Of a DNA stretch of 64,000 nt, positions 1 to 7,928 are shown in pieces (within the stretch, counting starts at the first letter, position 1; each line of letters opens with the position of its first letter). This stretch comes from Pseudomonas sp. R84. GTDB taxonomy: Bacteria; Pseudomonadota; Gammaproteobacteria; Pseudomonadales; Pseudomonadaceae. The stretch lies in contig NZ_CP019426.1 in assembly GCF_009834515.1 (NCBI RefSeq), positions 1,725,501 to 1,789,500 on the forward strand, given 5' to 3'. A model generated the notes under the pieces. It was given only the letters and a program-made list of their open reading frames with translations. It had not been told where the DNA came from and ran no database searches. The translations under genes were made by a program, and so were the position numbers.

Positions 1-637
1 CCCAGAAGCCCGGCTGGCCGAGGCTGACGGTGCCGGCGTAATGCGCGTCGAAAGGACCGGCGAAGGCGAAGATGCCCAGCAGGAATAACAGGCTGGCGCT
101 CCACACCGCGATCTTGTTCACCCACAGCAAAAAGCGGAAGCCGTAGATGCACACGGTCAGCACCAGAATCGCGAACAGACCGTAGGCCAGGCCCAGGGTC
201 AGGTCGGTTTCCGGCAGACCGATCAGGCGTTTTGCACCGCCGATCAGCGCATCCCCCGAACTCCACACCGAGAGCGAGAAAAACGCGATAGCGGTCAACA
301 GCGACAGGAACGAACCGACGATCCGCCCGTGCACGCCGAAGTGTGCACCGGACGACACGGCATTGTTGGTGCCGTTGAGCGGGCCGAACAGGCCCATCGG
401 TGCGAGGATCAGCGAGCCAAGCAGCACGCCCGACACAATCGCCCAGACGCCGGCCTGAAAAGACAGACCGAACAGCACCGGGAAACTGCCGAGCACGGCG
501 GTGGCAAAGGTATTCGAACCGCCGAAGATCATCCGGAACAAATCCGTCGGGCCTGCGCTGCGTTCGTGGTCCGGGATCTGTTCGACCCCGTGGGTTTCAA
601 TCTGCGTAAGGCTTTGGTCGTTGTTGTTGTTATTCAT
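1..637 (-). CDS. NCS1-type purine/cytosine permease, C-terminus outside window
   Basis: An inner-membrane transporter, read from the ATG at 637 to the window edge. The visible 212 residues begin MNNNNNDQSL and a cytoplasmic stretch with HERSAGPTDLFRMIFGG, followed by several hydrophobic helices rich in Gly and Ala. This start resembles NCS1-family nucleobase and cytosine permeases. It is the last visible gene of the gbuA operon, 56 bases after the NTF2-like gene. Its position matches the transporter beside gbuA in P. aeruginosa. I infer that it imports guanidinobutyrate or a related guanidino compound; the substrate is not shown by sequence. The reading is open to base 1, so the gene is cut by the window, not broken. 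Confidence 0.8.
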   Translation of the reverse strand, partial: MNNNNNDQSLTQIETHGVEQIPDHERSAGPTDLFRMIFGGSNTFATAVLGSFPVLFGLSFQAGVWAIVSGVLLGSLILAPMGLFGPLNGTNNAVSSGAHFGVHGRIVGSFLSLLTAIAFFSLSVWSSGDALIGGAKRLIGLPETDLTLGLAYGLFAILVLTVCIYGFRFLLWVNKIAVWSASLLFLLGIFAFAGPFDAHYAGTVSLGQPGFW

Positions 638-693
638 GATCTGCTCCGATCATAAAGGCGCGCCTCATCGTGCGTGAGGCGTCACCTGTTTGG

Positions 694-1116
694 CTAAGGG
701 GATGGCAGCCCTTCCGGCATTGCGGACAAATGTTCGTGGCAGGCCAGCCAATGGCCTTGTTGTTCTAGGCTCGACGCTTGTTTCCTGAAAACAATCGTCT
801 CGCGCTCCTGGCTGAAGTGTTGCTCCCCTTGCATGCGCAGCTCGGTGGCCACGTCATGGATGAAAATCGCCACGTCACCCTGCAGGCTGACGAAGGCGTT
901 GCTCGAGGTGCACGCAAGCACCTCGAAGCCATCCTCGGCGCGCCAGCTGTCCCACAAGGCCTGATAGGCATCGCGCGACAGCAATGGCTGTTCGAGGGTG
1001 TAGAAAACGAAACTTGCATCGGCGCTGAAGGCGCCGAAATAAGCCTCGCGATCATTACGGGCGAAGGCGGACACCAGATCGGCGGCCGCTTGCAAAACCT
1101 GATCACGTTCGTTCAT
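694..1116 (-). CDS. NTF2-like (SnoaL/DUF4440-type) small protein
   Basis: A 140-residue protein starting MNERDQVLQAA. An in-frame extension to 1212 overlaps gbuA and looks non-coding (Pro/Cys-rich), so I chose the ATG at 1116. A helical start with FARNDREAYFGAFSADA is followed by alternating beta strands, the pattern of the NTF2/SnoaL cone fold, which often serves as a small enzyme or ligand-binding domain. It lies 10 bases after gbuA and before the permease, so it is probably co-transcribed. A gene of this kind sits in the same place in P. aeruginosa. Its role in guanidinobutyrate use is unknown to me. Confidence 0.75.
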   Translation of the reverse strand: MNERDQVLQAAADLVSAFARNDREAYFGAFSADASFVFYTLEQPLLSRDAYQALWDSWRAEDGFEVLACTSSNAFVSLQGDVAIFIHDVATELRMQGEQHFSQERETIVFRKQASSLEQQGHWLACHEHLSAMPEGLPSP

Positions 1117-1126
1117 GACCCGATCC

Positions 1127-2077
1127 TCAGCGATGGACCACGCCAGGCAGTACGCAGAGCATTTCGTACAGCAGGTTGGCGGCCAGCAGCGAGGTGTTGC
1201 CGGTGGTGTCATAAGCGGGCGAGACTTCTACCAGATCGCAACCGATCAGGTCGAGGCCTTGGCAGCCACGGACGATTTCAATCGCCTGAATGGTCGTCAG
1301 ACCACCGATTTCCGGGGTGCCGGTGCCCGGTGCCCAGGCCGGGTCGATGCCGTCGATGTCGAAGCTCAGATACACCGGACCACCGCCGACTTTCTCGCGC
1401 ACTTCGGCCATCAGCGGCGCCAGCGACTTGTGCCAGCACTCTTCAGCCTGAACCACGCGGAAACCCTGATCGCGGCTCCAGTTGAAGTCATCAGCGGTGT
1501 AACCCTGAGCGCGCAGACCGATCTGTACGACGCGGTCGCAGTCCAGCAGACCTTCTTCGACGGCGCGACGGAAGGTGGTGCCGTGGGCGATCTTCTCGCC
1601 AAACATGTGATCGTTTACGTCAGCGTGGGCATCGATGTGCACCAGACCGACCTTGCCGTGCTTCTTGTGAATCGCCCGCAGGATCGGCAGGGTGATGGTG
1701 TGGTCACCACCCAGGGTCATCGGGATCACGTTGTGCTCGAGGATGTTGTCGTAGGCTTCTTCGATGATGCGCACGGCGTCGAGCAGATTGAAGGTGTTGA
1801 TCGCCACGTCACCGATGTCGGCGACCGACAGCGAGTCGAACGGCGCAGCGCCGGTAGCCATGTTGTACGGGCGGATCATGACTGATTCGGTGCGGATGTC
1901 GCGTGGCCCGAAGCGGGTACCGGGGCGCAGGGAAGTACCGATGTCCAGTGGCACGCCAACAAAGGCAGCGTCCAGGCCGGCAGCGGTCGGTACATGGGGG
2001 AGTCGGAGCATGGTGGCGATGCCGCCGAAGCGCGGCATTTCGTTGCCGCCCAGTGGTTGGTGAAGAATCTTGTCCAC
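1127..2077 (-). CDS. gbuA: Guanidinobutyrase (ureohydrolase family)
   Basis: Hydrolyses 4-guanidinobutyrate to 4-aminobutyrate and urea in the cytoplasm, a step of arginine and agmatine catabolism. The 316-residue protein has the full set of binuclear Mn-binding motifs of the arginase/agmatinase family: GGDH (123-126), DAHAD (149-153) and SFDIDGIDP with Asp240 and Asp242. The N-terminus MDKILHQPLGGNEMPRFGG is, from memory, nearly that of P. aeruginosa GbuA, and the neighbours (divergent LysR gene, NTF2-like gene, transporter) also match. Agmatinase activity is the alternative, but the context favours guanidinobutyrase. An inverted repeat about 125 bases upstream is a candidate GbuR site. Confidence 0.92.
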   Translation of the reverse strand: MDKILHQPLGGNEMPRFGGIATMLRLPHVPTAAGLDAAFVGVPLDIGTSLRPGTRFGPRDIRTESVMIRPYNMATGAAPFDSLSVADIGDVAINTFNLLDAVRIIEEAYDNILEHNVIPMTLGGDHTITLPILRAIHKKHGKVGLVHIDAHADVNDHMFGEKIAHGTTFRRAVEEGLLDCDRVVQIGLRAQGYTADDFNWSRDQGFRVVQAEECWHKSLAPLMAEVREKVGGGPVYLSFDIDGIDPAWAPGTGTPEIGGLTTIQAIEIVRGCQGLDLIGCDLVEVSPAYDTTGNTSLLAANLLYEMLCVLPGVVHR

Positions 2078-2200
2078 GGGTAAGGCCTCATCGTCTTTGT
2101 TTTATTTATGTCGGCGCGCCGTTGAGCACAGGTTCGGGCGCCGCTGTGGGGCCGATGATGCGAAATGTAGTGAGGGGAAAGAATCGCTACGGGCAAAAAC

Positions 2201-2224
2201 TTAGTTCAGATTTTTCTAAACTAA
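2201..2224. promoter_or_regulatory. Candidate LysR-type (GbuR) operator
   Basis: Arms TTAGTTCAGA (2201-2210) and TCTAAACTAA (2215-2224) form an inverted repeat with nine of ten positions matching around a 4-base T spacer. It lies between gbuA and gbuR, upstream of both, where an inducer-responsive LysR regulator would bind. Binding by GbuR is inferred. Confidence 0.5.
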
Positions 2225-2284
2225 TGGGCGAGGGGCGATTAGACTTTGTCGGGTTCGGGTCGTGTGATCGACAGGGAATCGTTG

Positions 2285-2660
2285 CCCTCACCCCAGCCCT
2301 CTCCCAGAGGTAGAGGGGGCCGACCGAGTTGTTGGCGGAATCTGCATCGACCTGAAAAATCAAGTCGAACTCAGGATTTGAAAGCCATAGAGATCAGCCC
2401 CCTCTCCCTCACGCCCAGAGGTAGAGGGGGCCGATCGAGTTGTTGGCGGAATCTGCATCGACCTGAAAAATCAAGTCGAACTCAGGATTTGAAAGCCATA
2501 GAGATCAGCCCCCTCTCCCTCACGCCCAGAGGTAGAGGGGGCCGACCGAGTTGTTGGCGGAATCTGCATCGACCTGGAAAATCGAGTCGAACTCAGGATT
2601 TGAAAGCCATGGAGATCAGCTCCCTCTCCCTCGGGGAGAGGGCTGGGGTGAGGGGCTTTT
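2285..2660. repeat. Three tandem 111-bp units with terminal palindromes
   Basis: Three near-identical units start at 2310, 2421 and 2532 (period 111). The array is bracketed by CCCTCACCCCAGCCCTCTCCC (here with single-base variants) and its reverse complement at 2620-2656. The same bracket motif recurs at 25431-25610 and 37824-38107. It lies inside the gbuA-gbuR gap, just upstream of the gbuR ribosome-binding site. Confidence 0.9.
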
Positions 2661-2695
2661 CCCACAGACACACAGTTGCAAAGCCCGGAGCAGAC

Positions 2696-3589
2696 ATGGC
2701 CAACGCTTTACCCGACCTGAAACTGTTGCGCATCTTCGTCAGCGTCGTGCGTCATCAGGGTTTCGCCAACGCCCAACAGGAACTCAACCTGTCGACCTCG
2801 GCGATCAGCACCTACATGAGCCAGCTCGAAGCCGCGCTCGGCCTGGTGCTGTGTCATCGCGGGCGCGGCGGGTTCAGCCTGACCAGCAAGGGCGAGCTGT
2901 TCCATCAGGAAACCCTGCGCCTGCTCGCCGAGCTCGAAGGTTTCGAGCAATACGCCGCCGCGCTCAAGGGCGAACTGCGTGGCACGCTCAACCTCGGCGT
3001 GATCGACTCCACCGTCAGTGACAAGGCCTTGCCGTTCGCCGAAGCCATCGGCGCCTACAGCCAGGAACACCCGGCGGTGCATTTGCATCTGTCGGTGATG
3101 AGCCCGTACGAACTGCAACTCGGCGTGCAGGACAACCGTCTCGATCTGGCCATCGGTGCGTTTTCCACGCGCATGAGCGGTCTGATCTACATGCCGCTGT
3201 ACCGCGAGCAGCATTGGCTGTACTGCAGCAGCCGCCATCCGTTGTTCAACGAGCGGCGCATTCCCGAGCAAGTCATCACCCAGCAACGCATGGTCGGACG
3301 TGGTTACTGGAGTCAGGCCGAACTGGCGCGACACGGCTTCAAACACAGCGCGGCGACGGTGGAAAGTATGGAGGCGCAGCTGATTCTGGTGCTGTCCGGC
3401 GCCTACATTGGTTACTTGCCAGAACACTACGCTCAGGCCTGGGCCGACAAGGGTGACCTGCGCGTGCTGCTGCCGGCGACCTTCGGTTATCAGGCGCCGT
3501 TTTCGATGATCATGCGTCGCGGCCGTAGCCGCGAACCGCTGATCCAGACCTTCCGTGATCTGCTCAAAGCACAGCTCAATCAGGCTTAA
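2696..3589 (+). CDS. gbuR: LysR-type regulator of guanidinobutyrate catabolism
   Basis: A 297-residue LysR-family regulator divergent from gbuA. The start at 2696 (MANALPDLKLLR) is set by a GGAG five bases upstream. The longer open frame to 2246 runs through the tandem repeats and is not a credible N-terminus. An N-terminal winged HTH (about residues 8-65, with GFANAQQELNLSTSAISTYMSQLE) is followed by a periplasmic-binding-protein-like effector domain. The divergent arrangement with gbuA matches P. aeruginosa gbuR, which activates gbuA in response to 4-guanidinobutyrate. tapT starts six bases after its stop. Confidence 0.88.
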   Translation: MANALPDLKLLRIFVSVVRHQGFANAQQELNLSTSAISTYMSQLEAALGLVLCHRGRGGFSLTSKGELFHQETLRLLAELEGFEQYAAALKGELRGTLNLGVIDSTVSDKALPFAEAIGAYSQEHPAVHLHLSVMSPYELQLGVQDNRLDLAIGAFSTRMSGLIYMPLYREQHWLYCSSRHPLFNERRIPEQVITQQRMVGRGYWSQAELARHGFKHSAATVESMEAQLILVLSGAYIGYLPEHYAQAWADKGDLRVLLPATFGYQAPFSMIMRRGRSREPLIQTFRDLLKAQLNQA

Positions 3590-3594
3590 GACCG

Positions 3595-4191
3595 ATGTCC
3601 AGAATTCAATGCCCGCGCTGCCTGCGCCCCCAAACCCATTGCCTGTGCCCGTTGATCCCGAGCCTCGACAGCCGCACGCGGGTATTGCTGTTGCAGCATC
3701 CGAGCGAGGTCAATCATGCGTTGAATACTGCGCGGTTGGCGGCTCTGGGGTTGAGCAATGCCGAGTTGATTGTTGGCGAAGTGTTCGAGGATTTGCCGGC
3801 GCTGCTGAACCGTCCGGGCTATCGGGCGCGGTTGTTGTTTCCCGCTGATGATGCGCAGCCGATGCAGGCTTACGGCGAGTCCGATGAACCCCTGTTGCTG
3901 GTCGTTCCGGATGGCACGTGGCGCAAGGCGCGCAAGATGTTGCACCTCAATCCGCTGCTGGCGGCGTTGCCACGGGTGACGCTGGCCGAAGGTGGGGTGT
4001 CGCGCTATCGCTTGCGCAAGGCACCGGGGCCGGGGGCGTTGTCGACCATCGAGGCTATTGTGCAGGCGTTGCAGACGCTGGAAGCACCGACGTCATTCGA
4101 GCCGTTGCTCAAGCCGTTCGAGGCCTTGATCGAGGGGCAGATTGCGGCGATGGGGGAGGAGACGTTTCAGCGTAATCATGGCGATAGATAA
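3595..4191 (+). CDS. tapT: tRNA-uridine aminocarboxypropyltransferase (DTW domain)
   Basis: A 198-residue DTW-domain protein. This family moves the 3-amino-3-carboxypropyl group of S-adenosylmethionine onto uridine 47 in the variable loop of tRNA (acp3U). The N-terminal Cys cluster CPRCLRPQTHCLCP probably binds zinc. The signature appears as PDGTWRKARKM near residue 105, and YRLRKAPGPGALSTIEAI is also family-like. It starts six bases after gbuR and may be translationally coupled to it, although the functions are unrelated. Confidence 0.85.
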   Translation: MSRIQCPRCLRPQTHCLCPLIPSLDSRTRVLLLQHPSEVNHALNTARLAALGLSNAELIVGEVFEDLPALLNRPGYRARLLFPADDAQPMQAYGESDEPLLLVVPDGTWRKARKMLHLNPLLAALPRVTLAEGGVSRYRLRKAPGPGALSTIEAIVQALQTLEAPTSFEPLLKPFEALIEGQIAAMGEETFQRNHGDR

Positions 4192-4211
4192 GTTTTGTTT
4201 GGACTGGCGCC

Positions 4212-4276
4212 ATCGCGAGCAGGCTCACTCCTACAGGGGAATGCATTCCAAAGGTAGGAGTGAGCCTGCTCGCGAT
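4212..4276. repeat. REP-type palindrome (TCGCGAGCAGGCTC family)
   Basis: Two perfect 23-base arms, 4212-4234 and 4254-4276, around a 19-base loop. It lies between the convergent tapT and HlyD-like genes. Other members in this window are at 18527, 19386, 28105, 33480, 45911 and 47699. Confidence 0.9.
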
Positions 4277-4311
4277 AGCAATTGTTCAGTCAACACAGGT
4301 TATGGCGAAAT

Positions 4312-5673
4312 TTACCGTTCGCGCATCGCCTCGGTCCGCGCTTTCAGTACCGGTTTGAGCAGGTAATCCAGAACACTTTTCTCCCCGGTAATAATGTCCA
4401 CCGTCGCCACCATCCCCGGAATAATCAGCAGCGGTTTCACATCCCCGCCCAAGTGGTTTTTATCGGTACGCACCTGAATCAGATAGAAGCTGTTGCCCTT
4501 GTCATCGGTGATCGTGTCGGCACCGATCAACTCAAGCTTGGCGCTCAGCCCACCGTAAATCGTGTAGTCGTAGGCACTGAACTTGACCATGGCTTTCTGG
4601 CCCGGATGCAGGAACGCGACGTCCTGCGGCCGCACTTTGGCCTCGATCAACAGGTTGTCTTCCAGCGGTACGATTTCAACCATGTCGCTGCCCGGTTGAA
4701 CCACGCCGCCGATGGTGTTGACCTTCAATTGCTTGATCACCCCATGCACCGGTGAGGTCACCGTTGTGCGGGTGACGCGGTCGTCAATGGCGATGCTGGT
4801 GGCGGTGATTTTCGACAGGTCGGTGCGTTTCTCATTCAGCTCTTTGGCAGCTTCGGAGCGGAAGGTTTGTTCCGACTCGTCGATCTTGCTGCGGATCTCG
4901 GCAATTGCCGATTCGGCGCGGGGGATAGCCAGCGTTGTCGCGTTCAATGAGCCGCGGATTTCTACGGCGCTGCGTTTGAGTCGGAGGATTTCCACCGGTG
5001 ATACCGCACCGGTTTTCACCAGCGGCTCGGACATGTTCATTTCTTGCTGCAGCAACGCCAGACTTGAGCTGAACTGACCCTGCTTGGAGCGAAACTCGGC
5101 GAGTTCCTGAGTCTTCTGCCGCAGTTGTTCGCTGAGCGTGCGCTGTTCGCTGGCCAGCCGTCGCTGACGTTGTTCGTACAGCGAGCGCTCGTCTTCGGCG
5201 ACTTGCGGGGCTTTGGCGATGACTTCATCGGAGAGCTTGAACGGCCGGCCCTCGGCCTCCGCCGACAGCCGTTCGACCTGCGCGGTCAACGCATAGCGAT
5301 CGGCCTCGCTCTCGCCCTTGTTCGAGCGAAAGCGTGTGTCATCCAGACGCAGTAAGGTGTCGCCCTTGTTCACCATCTGCCCTTCACGAAAGAAAATCTC
5401 GGTGACGATGCCGCCCTCAAGGTTCTGGATCACCTGAATCTTGCTCGAAGGAATCGCCTTGCCTTCGCCCATGGTCACTTCTTCGAGCACAGCGAACTTG
5501 GCCCAGACCACCGCGCTGATCAGCAGCGCCGCCGCCAGCCACACGGTGATCCGCGACCAGCGCGGCGAATCCTGCAAGGATGCGCCGGCGGTTTCCGGCA
5601 TGAACTCGGCTTCGGCGCTTTTGCCGAAACTGTCGAAGTAGCCGCGATCTTTGCTATCGGTGGAAGCAGACAT
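4312..5673 (-). CDS. Type I secretion membrane fusion protein (HlyD/LapC family)
   Basis: The periplasmic adaptor that joins the ABC exporter to the outer-membrane channel. The protein has 453 residues from the ATG at 5673 (MSASTDSKDRG), with AGGAG upstream; a 17-residue extension is open but runs into the ABC gene. One membrane segment (about residues 43-62, VWLAAALLISAVVWAKFAVL) is followed by a barrel half-motif (IQVIQNLEGGIVTEIFFREG), a long coiled coil rich in Gln, Glu and Arg, and the second lipoyl and beta-barrel region (VHGVIKQLKVNTIGGVVQPG). It is the last gene of the three-gene export operon, ten bases after the ABC gene. I infer that its cargo is the divergent giant adhesin. Confidence 0.9.
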   Translation of the reverse strand: MSASTDSKDRGYFDSFGKSAEAEFMPETAGASLQDSPRWSRITVWLAAALLISAVVWAKFAVLEEVTMGEGKAIPSSKIQVIQNLEGGIVTEIFFREGQMVNKGDTLLRLDDTRFRSNKGESEADRYALTAQVERLSAEAEGRPFKLSDEVIAKAPQVAEDERSLYEQRQRRLASEQRTLSEQLRQKTQELAEFRSKQGQFSSSLALLQQEMNMSEPLVKTGAVSPVEILRLKRSAVEIRGSLNATTLAIPRAESAIAEIRSKIDESEQTFRSEAAKELNEKRTDLSKITATSIAIDDRVTRTTVTSPVHGVIKQLKVNTIGGVVQPGSDMVEIVPLEDNLLIEAKVRPQDVAFLHPGQKAMVKFSAYDYTIYGGLSAKLELIGADTITDDKGNSFYLIQVRTDKNHLGGDVKPLLIIPGMVATVDIITGEKSVLDYLLKPVLKARTEAMRER

Positions 5674-5683
5674 GGGGCAACTC

Positions 5684-7843
5684 CTAGACTGCCGCCGAGC
5701 CAACACGGCCCTTGCGCAGTGCATCGATGACCGCTTCTTTCGGACCGTCGGCGACGACCCGGCCGTTGTCCAGCACCAGCAAGCGGTCCACCAGACTCAG
5801 CATTGAAGTGCGGTGGGTGACCAGCAGCAGTGTCTTGCCTTGCACCCAGCCGTGCAGCTTCTGCCGCAGTTGGTCTTCGCTGCTGTTGTCCATGGCACTG
5901 GTGGGTTCGTCGAGCAGCATGATCGGTGGATCGAGCAACAAGGATCGCGCCAGCAACACGGCCTGACGTTGGCCGCCGGAGAGCAATTGCCCGCGCTCGC
6001 CCACCGGACGATCGAAGCCTTGCGGGTGCTGGCGAGCGAGTTCGGTAACGCCGGTCAGTTCGGCCACTTCGAGCATGCGTGAATCGCTGATGTAGCGTGC
6101 GCCAAGGGTGAGGTTGTCGCGCAAACTGCCGGCCAGCAGCGGCAGATCGTGGGCGACGTAACCGATCTGTTGGCGCAGGTCGGCGACGTCGAGTTGGCGC
6201 AGGTCGAGGCCGTCGAGCAATAGCTGGCCTTCCTCGGGTTCATAAAAGCCCATGACCAATCGCGCTAACGTGCTTTTGCCCGACCCGCTGCGACCGATGA
6301 TGCCGACCCGCTCACCGGGTTTCAGGCTGAAGCTGACATTGCTCAGCGCCGGCGCATTCTGGCCGTTGTAATGAAAGGTCACGCCGCTGACGTCCAGCGC
6401 GCCTTGCAGTTGCGTGCGTTCCAGCGGCCGTTGTTTGCCGTCGCGTTCCTGCGGCAGAGCCATCAGCGCATCGGTGCTTTTCATGGTCAGTTGCGCTTGC
6501 TGATAGCGGGTGATCAGCCCGGCAATCTGCCCCAGCGGCGCGAGCACGCGGCTGCCGAGCATATAACTGGCGACCAGCGCACCGACGCTGAGGTTGCCGG
6601 CGATGATGCTGTAAACCCCGGCGACAATCGTCGCCATACCCGAGAACTGCTGAATGAACAGGGTGCCGTTGGTGGCCAGCGCCGAGAGATTGCGTGCGTG
6701 GCTGTCGAGGCGGGTGAGGGCGCCGTGAGTGCTCTCCCATTTGTGCTGGCGCTCGCTTTCGGCGCTGCAGGCCTTGAGGGTTTCCAGGCCGCCGAGGGTT
6801 TCGATCAACACCGCCTGGCGTTCGGCACCGAGGCTCAGGCTCTTTTGCACGGTGTCACGCAGGCGCACCTGAATGATCATTGCGAAGATGATGGTGATCG
6901 GAAACGCCAGCAGCGGAATCACCACCAGCCAGCCGCCGAGCAGGCCGATCACCACCAGCATCAGCACCACGAAGGGCAGGTCGATCAGGCTGGTCAACGT
7001 CACCGCCGTGAGAAATTCACGCAGGCCCTGAAAGTCATGAATGCTCTGCGCGAAACCGCCGATGGTCGCCGGCCGTGCCTTCATCGACATACCGGTGATG
7101 CGCTCGAACAAAGTCGCGGAAAGGATCACATCGGTTTTCTTGCCGGCGGTGTCGAGCAGGTGCGCGCGCACCACCCGCAGCACCAATTCAAATCCGGTGC
7201 CGATCAGCAAACCGATCGACAACACCCACAGGGTCGAGGTGGCCTGATTCGGCACCACGCGGTCGTAGGTCTGCATGACGAACAGCGGCACCATCAGGCC
7301 TAACAGGTTGATCAGGAAACTGGCGAGAATCGCATCGCTATACAACCATTTCGACAGCTTCAGGGTGTCGCGAAACCACGCATGCACCCGTGGCACCAGC
7401 GGTGATCGCAGGTCTTCGAGTTCATGGCGCGGACGGGCGAACAAGGCCTGGCCGCTGTAGTGTTCAGTGAGTTCGTCGCGGCTGATCCATTGCTCGCCGC
7501 CATCGGCTTCGCTGGGCAGGATCAGTGCTTTGCCGTCGTCGCCGAAGCGCCGTAAAACAGCAGTGCGACCATCGTTGAGCAGCAGCAGAATCGGCAGGTT
7601 GAGTGGCGAGATGTCTTTCAGCTCACGGCGCAGAATACGCGCCTGCAACCCGGCCCGGGCCGCTGCGCGCGGCAGCAGGTCGAGGCTCAGGCGTTGTTTG
7701 TTCAGCGGCAGCCCGGCGCTCAGGCTGGCGCGACTGACCGTCGCGCCATGCAGTTTGCAGAGGATCAACAGACCGTCGAGTAACGGATCATCGAAGCTCA
7801 GCCGCGGATCGATCCCGGTGTGGCCGGGTTCCATGCTGGTCAT
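5684..7843 (-). CDS. Type I secretion ABC transporter (LapB type, C39-like N-domain)
   Basis: An ATP-driven exporter of 719 residues. The N-terminal 125 residues are a C39-peptidase-like domain. I do not see the usual catalytic Cys motif, as expected for RTX exporters that bind cargo without cleaving it. Six membrane helices follow (about 160-430). The nucleotide-binding domain has Walker A GRSGSGKST from 517, LSGGQ near 621, Walker B IMLLDEP near 641-647 and the H-loop His at 677. The ATG at 7843 has GGGGAG eight bases upstream. It sits between the TolC-like and HlyD-like genes, the order used by adhesin exporters. Confidence 0.92.
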   Translation of the reverse strand: MTSMEPGHTGIDPRLSFDDPLLDGLLILCKLHGATVSRASLSAGLPLNKQRLSLDLLPRAAARAGLQARILRRELKDISPLNLPILLLLNDGRTAVLRRFGDDGKALILPSEADGGEQWISRDELTEHYSGQALFARPRHELEDLRSPLVPRVHAWFRDTLKLSKWLYSDAILASFLINLLGLMVPLFVMQTYDRVVPNQATSTLWVLSIGLLIGTGFELVLRVVRAHLLDTAGKKTDVILSATLFERITGMSMKARPATIGGFAQSIHDFQGLREFLTAVTLTSLIDLPFVVLMLVVIGLLGGWLVVIPLLAFPITIIFAMIIQVRLRDTVQKSLSLGAERQAVLIETLGGLETLKACSAESERQHKWESTHGALTRLDSHARNLSALATNGTLFIQQFSGMATIVAGVYSIIAGNLSVGALVASYMLGSRVLAPLGQIAGLITRYQQAQLTMKSTDALMALPQERDGKQRPLERTQLQGALDVSGVTFHYNGQNAPALSNVSFSLKPGERVGIIGRSGSGKSTLARLVMGFYEPEEGQLLLDGLDLRQLDVADLRQQIGYVAHDLPLLAGSLRDNLTLGARYISDSRMLEVAELTGVTELARQHPQGFDRPVGERGQLLSGGQRQAVLLARSLLLDPPIMLLDEPTSAMDNSSEDQLRQKLHGWVQGKTLLLVTHRTSMLSLVDRLLVLDNGRVVADGPKEAVIDALRKGRVGSAAV

Positions 7844-7871
7844 ATTGATCGCTCCCCTGTTACCGCTTCAT

Positions 7872-7904
7872 TGATCGTTCCCACGCGGAGCGTGTGAACG
7901 ATCA
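7872..7904. repeat. Short inverted repeat between TolC and ABC genes
   Basis: TGATCGTTC and GAACGATCA arms enclose CCACGCGGAGCGTGT, which is itself an imperfect hairpin. This is a short repeat often seen between Pseudomonas genes. It lies in the 85-base gap inside the export operon and may modulate downstream expression. Confidence 0.6.
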
Positions 7905-7928
7905 GGGCAAAGCTAACTCCTGCGTTGG

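Noticed and set aside
2246..2695. 150-codon N-terminal extension of gbuR
   Set aside because: It translates the three tandem repeats into a repeated Pro/Arg/Ser-rich segment. LysR proteins start at the HTH, and a proper SD exists at the 2696 start.
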